64,000 nt of DNA from contig JAJFPB010000002.1 in assembly GCA_020881915.1 (NCBI GenBank), positions 1,488,001 through 1,552,000 of the forward strand. Direction: 5' to 3'. Positions 11,137 to 23,426 of the stretch are shown here, one piece after another. This DNA is from Paramyrothecium sp. XJ0827. Its lineage: Eukaryota; Ascomycota; Sordariomycetes; Hypocreales; Stachybotryaceae. The notes under the pieces are model-generated. The model did no database searches. It worked only from the letters and a program-made list of their open reading frames with translations, and was not told the DNA's origin. Both the position numbers and the translations under genes were made by a program. Every line of letters starts with the position of its first letter. Within the stretch, counting starts at the first letter, position 1.

Positions 11137-12354
11137 ATGTCAGAACCTCCGACCGACCCGGCCTTGGTGGCACCACACCCGTCGCCGCCGGAGACGACAG
11201 ACATACAAACAACCGCAGATATTTCTCACTTTGCTTCTCCCACCACACCAAAGGAACGCCATTCCTTAACCCTCGACCAGCGCCGGAACCTGCGTCGCTG
11301 GGCGAGCAGCCAGCCTGTGCGCCCGTCGCATAAGTCATGCATTGAATGGTTTTTCGCCCAGTACGGCCAACAGATTAGCCAATCCACCGTTTCCCACTCC
11401 CTATCCCCGAAATATTCGCGGCTCGACGGCGACAACCCACAGCTTTCCGGTTCACGGCTCCGCTTCGGCAACTGGCCCGACGTGGAGAAGCTTGTCCTGC
11501 TATGGTATCAACAAGTACAAGCTTCGGGCCGTCAGCCTACCAATGAGGAGCTGGGTGAAAAAGCAAAGACGATCTTTGCGCAGCTGCCCCGGTACAGAGA
11601 AGAAAATCCTCCCGAGTTTTCTCCAGGCTGGATACATCGTTTCAAAAAGCGCTATGGGCTGCTTGTCAGGCGTCAACGACGGCATGGCGAGGGCGGCATG
11701 AATCCAGCCGACGATATAGATTATCTGGCCGACTGTGTGCCTCGCTTCATGGCCATCGCCTCTGATACAAGCCCGGCCGCGATCAGGGAGGAAATCATTC
11801 GCGTCGTTGGCGTCGAGGCGACCTTAGGCACCTGCGCGCTGGTCAGAGATGAGGTCATAAGGAGGATATCTGCCGGGCGGCCCCTCTCACCGCCGCCGCT
11901 GCCGCCACCTCCGCAACACCTCATGGCCGACCCTGCACTTCCGCCGCCGCCACCGCCTCCACCGCCGCCTCCACCTCCTGAGCATCCCATGTACGCTGAC
12001 GACGATGCGGAGATGGTGCTACAAAACGCCTTGCGACAGCTTCAACAAGAAGAGCAGGTTGCCGAGGAGCAAGCGGCTGCCGTACGTGAAGAACGCGAGC
12101 GTGTAGAACGGGTTAACGCTGGTCTCCCTGATGAGCTCGATGACGGAAACCACGGGGCCCGCGCCTCGACGGAGGCTAGATACGTCTCCTCGCCGCACGA
12201 TCTTGGCCCGGACCTGACACTTACACCTATTCATTCGGACGGTCCAAATTCGACGCATGAGAGACCACTGCGGTGTCCATTCTGCATAAACCAGCGCATG
12301 CTGCGCACCATCAAAGAGGCGGTGGAGCACCTGTCGACACACGTCGTGGTGTGA
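11137..12354 (+). CDS. CENP-B-type HTH protein with polyproline and C2H2-like motif
   Basis: Intronless, 405 residues. The N-terminal half reads as a tandem helix-turn-helix of the CENP-B/Tc5-transposase type: first HTH around residues 43-85 (LTLDQRRNLRRWASS... QISQSTVSHSL) and a CENPB-type second domain around 115-185 (EKLVLLWYQQ... FSPGWIHRFKKRYGL). Instead of a DDE transposase domain there is a long proline run (about residues 249-285), an acidic/Gln-Glu helix likely to form a coiled coil (about 290-330), and a C-terminal CPFC...H...H motif resembling a C2H2 finger (near residues 381-401). It is probably a nuclear DNA-binding protein derived from a transposase of the pogo/Tc5 class, like Abp1/Cbh proteins. 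The target is unknown. No transposon ends were seen next to it. Confidence 0.8.
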   Translation: MSEPPTDPALVAPHPSPPETTDIQTTADISHFASPTTPKERHSLTLDQRRNLRRWASSQPVRPSHKSCIEWFFAQYGQQISQSTVSHSLSPKYSRLDGDNPQLSGSRLRFGNWPDVEKLVLLWYQQVQASGRQPTNEELGEKAKTIFAQLPRYREENPPEFSPGWIHRFKKRYGLLVRRQRRHGEGGMNPADDIDYLADCVPRFMAIASDTSPAAIREEIIRVVGVEATLGTCALVRDEVIRRISAGRPLSPPPLPPPPQHLMADPALPPPPPPPPPPPPPEHPMYADDDAEMVLQNALRQLQQEEQVAEEQAAAVREERERVERVNAGLPDELDDGNHGARASTEARYVSSPHDLGPDLTLTPIHSDGPNSTHERPLRCPFCINQRMLRTIKEAVEHLSTHVVV

Positions 12355-12896
12355 TTGAAATGAGGTGGACGAAGGTTCATTTTTCGCAGGTGCTACGTTG
12401 GGTTGCGCATTTCGCAAGCTTTGTTAACTAGCTGTTTCATTGGTTATTTTATGGCGTTACGGCAGAAGTGGGCTCATGAATCAGGCATTGGGCGCTTCAG
12501 AGGGAAAAACGGTTGGAGTTTACGGGTGGCTGCCAGATATGGCTTGACGTTGTAACGACTAGCGATCCAACTCAAAATGATGATATCCCCTTTCACTTCG
12601 CTGGTGCGCGATGCGCACGCGAATGATATTTCGACAGCTCAAACTTATGACATCTATCTTCATTTTCGTAAACATGAAGCACGACCGCTAACTGTGCATC
12701 CGAGAAATGTCAACCTGGGCCGTCAAAGCCCAGAAGATCATGCATGTGTATGAAAATACTAAATGCAACGCCCATATCTATTGTCATCATAACTCAAATC
12801 AACCCGTCCGCTCTGTTCAATCACGCCAGCAATGTATGCCATCATCAACATGCTACAATCCCCGCTCCGAACTCATCTCTCATTTGATTGCCGCGG
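12355..12896. other. intergenic, convergent 3' ends
   Basis: Space between the CENP-B-type gene and the 3' end of vps36. Nothing beyond likely 3' UTRs seen. Confidence 0.5.
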
Positions 12897-14926
12897 TCAA
12901 AAGAGCCAACCCGCGCCCTGCAACGCTTTCGGGGCGGCCTCCTCCTTCCCTGCTCCCCGCTGGGCAGACAACCCTACCGCGGCCAGTTCCGGCTCCTGGA
13001 TGTAGTTCTTCCAGAACTTCAGGCCCTCGAGGCCCTCTTCGCGGCACACGGCGCCGCGCTCCTCCGCCATCAGGAGTTCCTCCTCCGCAACACCGATGCT
13101 CCACCCGAAGCGCTCGGCGGCCTCCTGCGCGGTCACACCGCGCCCAAACTCACGCCAGTCCCAGGCGAGCTCGCGCTCGGGGGGGAACTCGTGAAGGTCC
13201 TGGAGCCACGAGAGGAGGGACTTGATAGTCGTCTCATCGGTGCGGTCGCTGCGCTGCACCACCATCACTCCGCTCCGGAAGGTCCTCAACCGGACAGGCA
13301 GCCGCAGCTGTTCCCACAAGCGCGCGGCCTTTTCGAAATCCGCTGGGCTGACCAGCTCGACCCCGCCCCGTGCTCTGTTGAACATGGCCCAAAGATCGAC
13401 GAGGGTGATGATTCCGCCTGCTCGCTTCAGAACCCCGCGTGCGTCGTCCGTGAGGAACTCTGCCAAATTCCGCGCCAGCTCAGACAGGTAGAGAGATTCT
13501 GAGCTACCGCCGCCGACAATGTCCTTTGTCGTAACGAGACCCAGCTGGCTCGCCGATTCGGCCAACAGTGCGTTCTCCTCTGCGGAGACACCACCGCCCG
13601 CACCGCTGTTCTGTCGAGCAAATCGCTCGGCGAGAGCGACAACATCCTTCGCAGAAGCCATCAGGGCCTCGAGGTCTTCAAAGGCACTACCGATCAGCAT
13701 CTCGTTATTCTTCCGCATGTTGACTCCCAGCTGTTCCAGGCCAGCGATGCCGGCCGCTCTACTAGTCTTTGTAGGAGTCCCGGCCCCGTTTCCGGTTCCG
13801 CTGCTGTCATTTGCATCCCGATTCGCCTTTGGAGGCGGCGGCGCATTCTGCTGCAGCCATTTTCGCTGTGTCATCGAGCTCTTGAGTCTTTCGAAGAATA
13901 TCTTTTCGCCGCCGCCCCGGAAAGATATCTTGATGCTCTCAGTACCTTCAGCGCCATTCTGCTTCATGGCCGGCTGGTCTTGCGTTGGGGCTGGAGATGA
14001 TGCACCGCTCGAATCCCGAAGGGCATCCGGCTCGTCCAATGGGTTGCTGCCAGGTTGAAGCGGCGCGCCACATATTTCGCAGGAGAACAATGACGGATGA
14101 TTGCTGAAAGTACATCGTGGGCAATATATTGCCCGAGGCCGAGTACGGTCTGACGAGGTGTTGGGTGCGGAGTCTAGTAGCGAGGTGCCATCGTTCCCCA
14201 GAGTATCATGTCCATTCGGACCGTCTGGAGGACCAGAGTGAAAAGGTAGGGTTTGCTCTAGATTTGAATTATGTAGGGAGATTGGACGATGATTCGCGTT
14301 TGATATAGCCGCTTTGAGAACATGGGTCAAGCTCGGCTTGATACCGCATGCCAAGCACGGCGGCAAGGGCGTATGGGCATTGGCGGCCGTCGGGTCGAAA
14401 TTCGATGGCACCGGATTGGAAAAACTACAAATGGTGCAAACCCAGGTTGCGGTGCTGACCACAGGTGGCTCGGCGGGCGGCTGATATGCGCCGGTACTGC
14501 GGTGCGGCGAAGCGCTGCCAGGTCTCGCCTGTGAAGAAGCTCCAGTCACGACTCGGTTGTGCAGTGACGAGCGCTTGGATGGTTTCGGTACGAGCGTGAC
14601 CTTGGGAGAGGATCTGAAGAACCTCGCATAGAAGTCATATTTCTCGACGTCTTTGAGGTCCAAGGCAACCGAGTTGGTCCTCGGGTCTGCCTGATCCACG
14701 TAGCATATCCGGTGAGTAGTCAGATAGACCTGGCCATTCTGTTGATTTGGAAGTTTGACCTTGCTGGTGAGGTGATGCTGTTAATGTGTGTGACACTTGA
14801 TCGCGAAGCGTTCGGCATCACTTACCCCTCGTAGAGGCCCACATTGTCCTGGACGAAGAGGAGCACCTCATCAGGCAGATATGAGGGCCGTAGCGCAGTG
14901 GTAAGGTCGATGTGTTTCAAGAACAT
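12897..14926 (-). CDS. vps36: ESCRT-II subunit Vps36
   Basis: Subunit of the ESCRT-II complex that sorts ubiquitinated cargo into multivesicular bodies at the endosome. Minus-strand exons 14926-14826 and 14763-12897 give 655 residues. The N-terminal GLUE (split PH) domain starts in exon 1 (LRPSYLPDEVLLFVQDNVGL) and continues after the intron (QVYLTTHRICYVD). Two NZF-type zinc fingers are inserted into it: C143, C146, C170, C173 and C248, C251, C262, C265; the GLUE domain resumes near residue 310 (SIKISFRGGGEKIFFERL). The C-terminal EAP30-type winged-helix region follows from about residue 370. Two NZF inserts match the yeast arrangement. It is divergent to the thp3 gene. Confidence 0.93.
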
Positions 14927-15774
14927 TTATGTGCGACAGGGTGGTGAGAGGGATGTCGTCCGTGATCAAAGGCCCGACGAGTCCCAAATGCTGATGAGAT
15001 GCAGTATCCTTGCATGGAACGGCGCACAGTGACGTTGTTGGTCGTGTGTGGGACGTCTTGGGCGGAAGAGGCCAGGCTAAGGTATGGCAGGCTAAAGCGC
15101 CTGAGGTAATATGGATGGGCTTGGCATAAATGTCAAAGTGCAGCTCGAGTCTGTTCTAGGCCGAAAAAAAAGAGAGAAACGCAGTCGTAGGAGCTCCAGA
15201 ATGGCTGCCTGGGCTCTGGTATCGTAGACGAGATCGCCTGTTGTTTAGCATCTTGAATCATACGGCGCTGGAAGATGCACCTCCCCCCACCAAGTTTACG
15301 TACGTCTATCATAATCGGGACCCTCATGTTGCTGGTACCTCACCACTGTCCTCTGTCCGTTTCGGGTGGCCTACCGCCCTTTTGATGTGGAGCCTTTGCG
15401 TCCAAGAAGGCGAGTCACCTGAGGACAAAATTTGCCGTATCTCTTATCCGCGGCTTATCCGAATCAGCCCCGCTCGGCAGGATTCAGGTGCAAAGCCCAC
15501 CGTCTAGGCTAACACACAAAAGGGTGCCTAAGAGTTTGCTTTGGCGGCTACCTCCGCACACTGTCATATGAAAGGACAAGGACCGCGTGCATTTCGCCTC
15601 AACCACGGACTTTCTTCTCGTCCAACCGTACCGTGATATATCACCGCCGGAACCCCGACCTCCCGCGACCGTCAACAAGATCTCTTCTGGCCATATTCCA
15701 TCCGAAACTCTTTCCTCATTTTTTGCTGCTTGTCGCTTCACTAACATTCCATCTGCTATTCAACGGACGACAAC
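14927..15774. other. divergent promoter region, vps36 / thp3
   Basis: About 850 bases between two divergent genes. The part next to thp3 is rich in pyrimidines, as is common for fungal leaders. No gene seen. Confidence 0.5.
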
Positions 15775-17444
15775 ATGATGCCTGGCTGGTCTGCAGCCCA
15801 GTCGGGGACGAGTGTCACCCAACAGGCTCCTCCCGCCGCCTACGCATACCCATCAAGTAAGCCGTCCTCTTCTGCTTGCTGCCGCAGTCCTTTGCTAATT
15901 TTGCTCGCAGCTCCTGCTTTCACGCCCGTTCAAGTTCGACAAGGCTTCGGCCAGTATATATCTCCCCCATCCTCGACATACTCTGGCCACACTGTCGGAA
16001 GCTCTGTAGGGCAACCCCAGACCCCTCCTGTCCCCGCTGCCAGTATGCCTACGCCTCCCGATTCTTCCAAAGCCAAGGTGGAGTGGCCCGAGTCGGTACG
16101 AAGCTACGTTCAGAGGTCCTTCCTGCCTCAGAATGATGATGCTTCGATTCCACGTGCAGAGATTGAGGCGAAACTCAAGAGCACCATCGGTATAGCCAAA
16201 GAAAACGGCACCCTGTACACCATCGACTGGAATGCGATGCCGTTGCCACAAGCCTTGGTCAAGGCAGAGCGTGAAGCCCAGATGAAACACGCCGCTCTTA
16301 ACTCGTCGCCCATGACCCCATATGCCTCTCCATTCAACAACAAGAAACGCAAGTCCACCGAGTTTGCCAGTGATGACTTGTCGCATACTGGGTGGCCTAC
16401 TAACTCACGTCCCTCCTTGGAGGATCGTATCTCGTACCCCAACTCGGATAAGCGTGCCGGCCTCGACGATCCCTCAAAGTCAAGTAAGTTCCACAAGGAA
16501 GCCAACAAGCGCAAGCGGCGCTTCGAAAACGAGTACAAGGCGGCACAGCTCTCCCCTAGCCCCCCACCACCCGCCTCTGGTCCTATCGTCGGCACCAGTG
16601 AGGTCCTTGAGAAAAAGTACCTCCGCCTTACTGCTCCTCCAGTCCCCTCTAATGTACGACCTGAGAGAATTCTGAGACAAACGTTGGATTTGTTGAAGAA
16701 GAAGTGGAGGAAAGAAAGCAACTACTCTTACATCTGTGACCAGTTCAAGTCCATGCGGCAAGACTTGACGGTTCAACACCTCAAAAACGACTTCACAGTC
16801 TCAGTATACGAAATCCATGCTCGAATTGCGCTGGAGAAGGGGGATATTGGTGAGTATAATCAGTGCCAAACGCAGCTTCGTAGTCTCTACTCGCTGGGCC
16901 TGAAAGGAAACCTCATTGAATTCAAGGCGTATCGTATCTTGTACTTTATACATACCGCCAACCGCACAGGGATGAACGACACCCTGGCAGATCTAACTTC
17001 AGCAGAAAAGGAAGAGCGTCCAATCAAGCACGCTTTGGCAGTTCGCTCTGCGCTAGCGTTGGGCAACTACCATAGGTTTTTCCAGCTCTATCTGGACACC
17101 CCGAACATGGGAGCGTATCTCATGGATATGTTCGTTGTGAGGGAGCGTCTGGCTGCTTTATGCAATATTTGCAAAGCGTAAGTGTCCCACCCAACATACG
17201 CTCTGCACGTATGGCTGACATGTGCCACAGTTACAAGCCTGATGTCAAGTTGAGATTCATCACTGAAGAGCTCGGTTTCGAGTCGGATGCTGATGCGGCC
17301 CAATTCATTATTGATCACGAGGGCCAACATTTGTTAGAGGACCGTGGCGAGTATATCGCTTTTCTAACCGGAAAAGCCGGCTCTCTCTTCGAGTCCTTCA
17401 GGGCCAAGGCTTTTCAAAAAGTCGACATCAAAGGCCAGATTTGA
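15775..17444 (+). CDS. thp3: Thp3/LENG8-like Sac3-GANP domain protein
   Basis: Homologue of the SAC3/GANP/THP3 family, acting in transcription elongation and mRNA processing in the nucleus. Exons 15775-15856, 15911-17177 and 17231-17444 give 521 codons including the stop. The N-terminal ~250 residues are Pro/Ser-rich, with a WPESVRSYVQRSF patch; the conserved core starts at EVLEKKYLRLTAPP and continues through VRPERILRQTL, ICDQFKSMRQDLTVQH, YEIHARIALEKGDIGEYNQC and the PCI-like end (AYKPDVKLRFITEELGF). The first intron (15857-15910) is 54 bases, in frame and free of stops, so the reading frame runs straight through it; GTAAGC and CGCAG ends make splicing likely. The last join, Ala-Tyr-Lys-Pro, needs the second intron removed. 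Confidence 0.9.
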
Positions 17445-18846
17445 TCTCAAATTTCCTTGTTCATTGATCTGTTCCACCTATCCATTCTCGGTCGTCACCG
17501 ATTCAGTGGCGTTCACGACTTGCCAGTGGCATCAGCGCGCAGTCTTGGCCGAATTCATTTTTGCTTGATGATACCTTTACGGCTTCGATTACTATTAGAC
17601 ACATGTGTAGAACCGACCGCACCGATTTCGATTCCGGAACTGTTTGGCAAATCAGTCTGGCCACGTTCACGATTGATCATCAAGCGACAGCCTGACTTTG
17701 AAACGGGGGGCACGAGATTTTACCTCTCACAGAATCTGACTTCCAGCCAGTTGCTTGCTTAGCCGAAGTGCCGTTGCTTCGGCTTGCAATGCGCATCAAA
17801 TACCCCGACAGTGGGACTGTTGGAATAATGTACCAACTTTGGCGCAATTCAAGGCTGAATCGGGGCTGGTATGAGGGCAGACACATCATTATGGGAGTTC
17901 AGTTTGGCTCTGGGGCATGAATTGGGAATGCAATCGACGGTCTTTTAAACACGGAATATTGACATGTCTTATGAGCATTGGAGTTCAGGATAAAAAAGGT
18001 CATCATATGGATAACGGTCGTGGCGGTTCACGTCCTAGAAGGCCACAGTAGCTTATGCGCAGTTCAATAAAAATACGAGATTCATCCTTTACTTGTTTTC
18101 AACGAGAACCCCCAAGGATGCCTTGTCGTCACGCTCTGCGCTTAAAAGATGATGCAGAGTCGAAGGATTCGCTGTATCATTAAGCAAAGCTTGGGCTACC
18201 GCAACCGCAGAAATAGGTTCACAAGGCACATCACTTTTTGACTTACTGCCGCAGACTATAAAAATGCGCCGTTCAAGGTTCAACGACTTGCACGGTCTGT
18301 GTGGTTGCCCCAAGCGTATGAACACGACTCGACATGCCGCTCGAGCGCTCGCCAGTGGCACGCAGCTAGACGCGAGAACACGGGAAGTGAGAAAACCCAT
18401 GGGTGACGGGCGATCTCGATGACGACCCCGGTTTGCCGTCTCTCCGAGTGATAAACGATGTTTATTATTTGTGTTTCTGGACACCGTGCGATCGGGTGTT
18501 AGTGGAGTCGCCAAGCCCCATATGGGGGCGAGCTATGGACCAAGCGATTGAGCGTTGCCAGGCTCTATATCGTGCATGAAAAACCGCATTTTGTCATGCC
18601 CGAGTGATATCCACCTGCCTTCGTAGCTTTGCCGATTTCAGGATCGGACCTAGCATCGCTCGTTTCGTTCGGCACGTTCCCTCCTTTTAGTTCTAGATCG
18701 GAATTTCTGGATGCCAGTAGAAGCATCACGCGGGCACTCAAACCCCTTTGTCCCGCGAACTACTCTTTAGCATGGAAGAACCAGAGGTACGTGCGAGCAT
18801 CTGTGCGGGACAGCGAGACAAGAAAATGGCACCTGGTTTAAGTGGT

Positions 18847-18882
18847 TACTGTACAGTAGTACAGTACTGTACAGCACAGTAG
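18847..18882. repeat. adjacent perfect palindromes (TACTGTACAGTA type)
   Basis: Two perfect palindromes stand side by side: the 12-base TACTGTACAGTA at 18847-18858 and the 14-base GTACAGTACTGTAC at 18859-18872, followed by a partial copy. Related fragments lie near 22757-22774, 40339-40350 and 40365-40372. Confidence 0.85.
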
Positions 18883-21800
18883 TTGTTCGCGCCTTTCTCC
18901 AAGTCCACGTCCAGGTCCAGGAACGGGGCCACATGCGAACTGCGTCGGAAGCTTGGCACGGCCGGGGCCCTTACAAAAAGCAGCCCCTAGCGGCCAAGTA
19001 CCCCGAGGTACCTGTGGGTCGCGAAAACGTCAGACGATTGAAGGTGGAGGAGCGCAGGATGGAGACGATTCCGGGCGGACCGTGTTACAGACATAGTGCT
19101 TATGACGGAAGAGCTTCGCATGGTTGCAGTGCCGTGGCATATGACAAAGGCCCGTTGACCCCGGCAGTCATTTCCACTGTCATGGACTGCAGGCGGGGGT
19201 TGAGGGCGGTCCCGTTTTGGTGGCTTGGAAGCAGAAAGGAGCGAATTGCACGTGGAGGGGCCCGTGAGACCCCGGCCGCAGGATTTAACCTGTGGGTAAA
19301 CATAGCATGCCCGGGGCCTTGTTAGGCATGGTGAAGCTGATGCCTGTGTATTTATTTTTGTAGCGGGAGCCAGTGCTGGAGCTAATCCATCGCAGAATCA
19401 CGAAAATGGAAGCTGCCCGTGATACTGATGCCCATCGACCTTTATACCGATCCGTTGGGCACTGGTTGCTGGATCTCAGCAACATCAAACGGAGCATTGG
19501 AATTGGGGCTAAGCCAGGGCTTGGGTAGCTCCTAAAATAGGTGCTGCTAGGGCGAGGTTAGGAATAATGAGAATGAAAACATCAGTTAATACATACATGG
19601 AAAAGCTCGGATCAGATAGCTTTACAGCGTAGCAGCTGTCGCCGCATAGTTAGCATGGGGATGATCAAGTAGGGACCACTTGTAGCGCCACCAGACACCA
19701 GAACCGGCCGTTCGAGGGGGTTATGATTTCTCAGCCCCGTTGTGTTCGTGTTAGTTTCCGTCCATGGTTGTCTACGTTCGCTGCGCACCTAAAGCAGCAT
19801 CGTCTGTGAAGCCGGGTCGCGAATCCCCGCTACAATTACTTGAACAGGGTATGAGACCGACGGGTACGTCAGACGGTTCGCCAGCGTCCTGGCTACTTGT
19901 TTCGTAGGATGGAGACGGAACCGGCGGGTGGACAAGTGCACAGACGCCGTTGGCCCAGGAGCTACACCATGCGGCTCGGGTTTGGATGGCTCTATCTACT
20001 TCGCGGGTGTATCGACAGTTCCCGGACACGGCGTTGTGGTTCGGTGCGCGGCGTTCTAGGGCTTCATCGGCTTCGCAGAGACACTGACTGTCTCCGGACA
20101 GGATATCGTAAGTTACAACATGGAATTCATAGCGTTATTTTTCTTGTCCGGGTGAGGATCGATCGCTTGCTGCTTAGAACTTACACGCCTTACGCAGAGT
20201 TTGGACTTGGCAGCAACTTCAAGTCACGTTTGCAATATCCTAGATGAGATAGACACAATCGCAGTAGTCTCGCAACCCTGATCCTTCTTCTCGCATTGTT
20301 CACGTATTCTAGCAGGAGCAGGAGTGGCGATCGGCGTCGACGAGTTACGACGCCGGTTGGTCGGTTCACGGAGCCGCACTGGAGCCTCGGGTTAGGTGGG
20401 GACCCGGAGAGGCGGAAGAACAATGGTCTGGGCGGTCGCCTGACCGGCGCACAGTGCAATCACCAATGCCTCGGTTTTCATGGTGCAAACATCCTAACAT
20501 GGATCAGAAGCTCTGAAGTGGATGTGGCCTTCATGGCATTCATAAAAGTCCAATAACCGTCCATTCGGAGCGCGCCAAACATCTCGAGCCCCGGGGCTGA
20601 AAAGGTCTATAACGAACGCAGATCAGAGCAAGGAACGGAAGCTTGAATTCATGGGATCGGCGTCTGAAATGCGTTCTGAGTCGTCAAAAGTCAATGCCAA
20701 AACACGACCGTATACAGAGCAGTTTGCCTTGATAGTCGTTGAACTCACTCGTCCACTGTCAAGCACGTTCGGGGCCTCGACACGGTAGGATCCTTTACAA
20801 AAATGAAAATGCGTGCCAAGCAAACAATGCACCGCGGGGTGTCGCTTGCTCTACATTGAATTTCGGGTCATGAGGGCGTGGGTTATACAACAAAATAAGG
20901 TAGCTTCCCCCAGTTGTCTAGTCACGATAATTATTTGGAAAGCTATCGACATGATAGCAAGTTGGACAATGGCTGGTTTGATTTGGAAACGAAGAAACCA
21001 ACGTCGCTGCGTTTTCCGTGAGAGCTGGCTTGCAACACACCAATGACACAGCCTTTTATCAGCGGAAAGAAACACGCAACAATTACGCGATGGTAATTCA
21101 CGCCCAGTGTGATGCGTTCAGCTTCTTGTTTTTGCTTGAGCAATTCGCCGAAGATTTTTTTCCTCCTTGCTGTTCACTTTTCTTTTTCTCTCTCTTTCTT
21201 TTCTTATTGAAGATTGTTACAGCATGAAACACTGCAGCTGCCCAATGCAGGCCTGGTGGTCAATCAACAAGGCTTGATGGAGGGGGGTCACGGCTTTCAA
21301 TAAAGTGGTGTTGCAATAAGTTGCATGTACGAATGCATGCCAAGTTTTTCCGCGTGCTAGGGCCCGTTGCCTGCATGATCCATCCAGGGACGAGTAATCC
21401 CTCCGGAATCGCTTATAGCCTTTGTCTTTGTTGTGGTGCAAGGCGTGCATGAAGTACCCGGCCGGCGCATGAGCGGTCCCGACAGCTGGACCAGGAAATG
21501 GCCTGGTTCGGTGGCCGAGATACGGTATCAGATGCAGAGGTAACGTCAGGACCTCGCCTTTTTGAGCAACCCAACCACGCGGAAACCTGCAAGGTACCAC
21601 TATCGGCTCGTGTTTCCAAAGGAGCAATAGCGCGATATGCGGTATCAAGCAGCCCAAGCAGGCCGCAGGGATGGTCTTGGGCCGGCGGCTCTCCGCATAC
21701 AGGTAAGCTACAGGCCACTCTCCAACAATAAATAGAACCAAAAACTTCCCATCAGTTGCCTTGTGGCACAGAGTGTGATGATGCAAGCAAAATGGCCGCA

Positions 21801-23246
21801 GCTTCCAGAACGTATTTCGGAGCACATGGGTGAATTTGGTAATCCCGGGCCTGTCCTCCAGCTAGGTGCGCAGTAGGTGTGCGGCACCGTGGAGGGGTTG
21901 GTCCGTTGGCACACGCTCAGCTGGGCGCAGCCTAGCGCTGGGAGTCGCGAAGAGAAGGGCAAGAGATTAGACGAATGCTACAGTACCGTCTCCCGAGAGA
22001 AAGAAAAAGTACCCGTTGGGCGACGCAAGGCCCGGCGAGGTACCGGTAGGGGTTGCGAAGCAATGTTGGTCGCGACCTGCTATGCAAACCCAAGCTGGCA
22101 GCACGAGACATGACACCGGCATGACGAAAGGGTTTCCTTGGTTGTGGTAGCCCAAGCGCCAAACAACTGTGCGCATTTGCCGTCTCAATGCCCCAAACCC
22201 CCTCTCCACGAAACAAACTGCGCCTGTGGCATGTCTTTCAGCCCAGCGAGGTGCTGTGGCCGCTGTGCCGTGGGGCGCGTCACCATTGGTTGGCCCAATC
22301 TCTGGCATAATCGCTCTACAGGAGAAAGAAAAAGCTGGACAGCAAACTTCTTGCTTCAAGGGAGATTGAGACAGAGGGTAAGTTAATGCTGTTGGTGTAT
22401 CTTGACAGAGGAATTGCACAACTAATACAACTACATTCTGCTTCTACAAGACACGCCCTCTGAATACTGTGCACAATCTGTTTTCGTTTTCCTTCTTCAA
22501 AAAGTCGTAAGGTAAGGCAATAAAAATGGACATTTCTTGCAGTCTGGCTTTTTTTTTCCGTCACATGGGTACTTGACAAAGAAAGTACTCGCGTTTCCCT
22601 CCATGTCACTGTTCCAGGGTCCCCTCCATCGCACTAGCCTAGAGGCAGTGGAGGGCGAGGATTAGGTGAATGGAGATTGTGGCGGAGGGTAATAGACTAC
22701 AATCCTCTGTACAACGTATTGGATTCGGGCTTCCATAATGCACTGGACATGGTTTCTACAGTACAGTACTGCACAGGACATGGGAGTCGGAAAAACTTAA
22801 CATCTTTCTGCGTGTTTCCCGTTTGTGCTCGTACTTCAGCCTTAATCCAGAGCATCTTAGCGCGGCGAACTTGCGTCTTGCTGGAGTCACCCCACCCCTC
22901 CTTTTAGCGACTCGACTTACCTTACTTTCTACTTCACATAGTACAGTCAGGTACCTACATTGACCCCTGTTGTTCCTGCCCGCCACTGCGTTGGGTTGGG
23001 CTGGTCTCTTCTTTATTATTCTCCCCTTCCCTCTCGTCACTCAAAACGAGGCCCTCTTTCACTACTTACCTGACCGTAAACGTTACCCTTATTTATTTAC
23101 TGGGCGACGACCGATCCTGCCAACTGGTTGGCGACGCTAGAGATACCTTGCATTGCCCTTCTCCGGGTTCCTTCGCTCAACGGCCGCAAGCCTCGTTCCT
23201 ATCTCATTCCACATTCTTGCCCACCCACATTCTCACCCGCGAAAGC

Positions 23247-23269
23247 CACACACACACACGCACACACAC
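23247..23269. repeat. CA dinucleotide microsatellite
   Basis: A run of about 11 CA units with one CG interruption, directly before an upstream ATG in the presumed bem1 leader. Confidence 0.85.
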
Positions 23270-23270
23270 G

Positions 23271-23426
23271 ATGAAGGTTCGTCACTGCCTGCGCAGCGCA
23301 TTTCCCCCTCGGCAATGCAGGACCCTCTTTCGCATATCCCTTCCGTGCACTTCTCCCTCGCCTGCACAGCTGATCCTTCAAATGCGGAACTGTCATCTTG
23401 CGCCTGGTCACGGCCTTGCTCATTAG
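23271..23426 (+). promoter_or_regulatory. possible upstream ORF in the bem1 leader
   Basis: A 51-codon frame opens with ATG at 23271 and ends 76 bases before the bem1 start codon. If transcription of bem1 starts upstream of it, this would be an uORF that lowers translation. The transcript start is not known from sequence, and the frame may lie upstream of the mRNA or be removed by splicing. Confidence 0.3.

Noticed and set aside
14889..14930. tRNA-like A-box (TAGCGCAGTGGTAAG)
   Set aside because: It lies inside vps36 exon 1, and no matching T-loop or acceptor stem follows.
18089..18514. 141-codon minus-strand frame
   Set aside because: No domain and no conserved pattern; isolated in non-coding sequence.
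21217..21825. 202-codon minus-strand frame in the gene-poor block
   Set aside because: No recognisable domain, no splice partner and uneven composition; a chance frame is the simpler reading.
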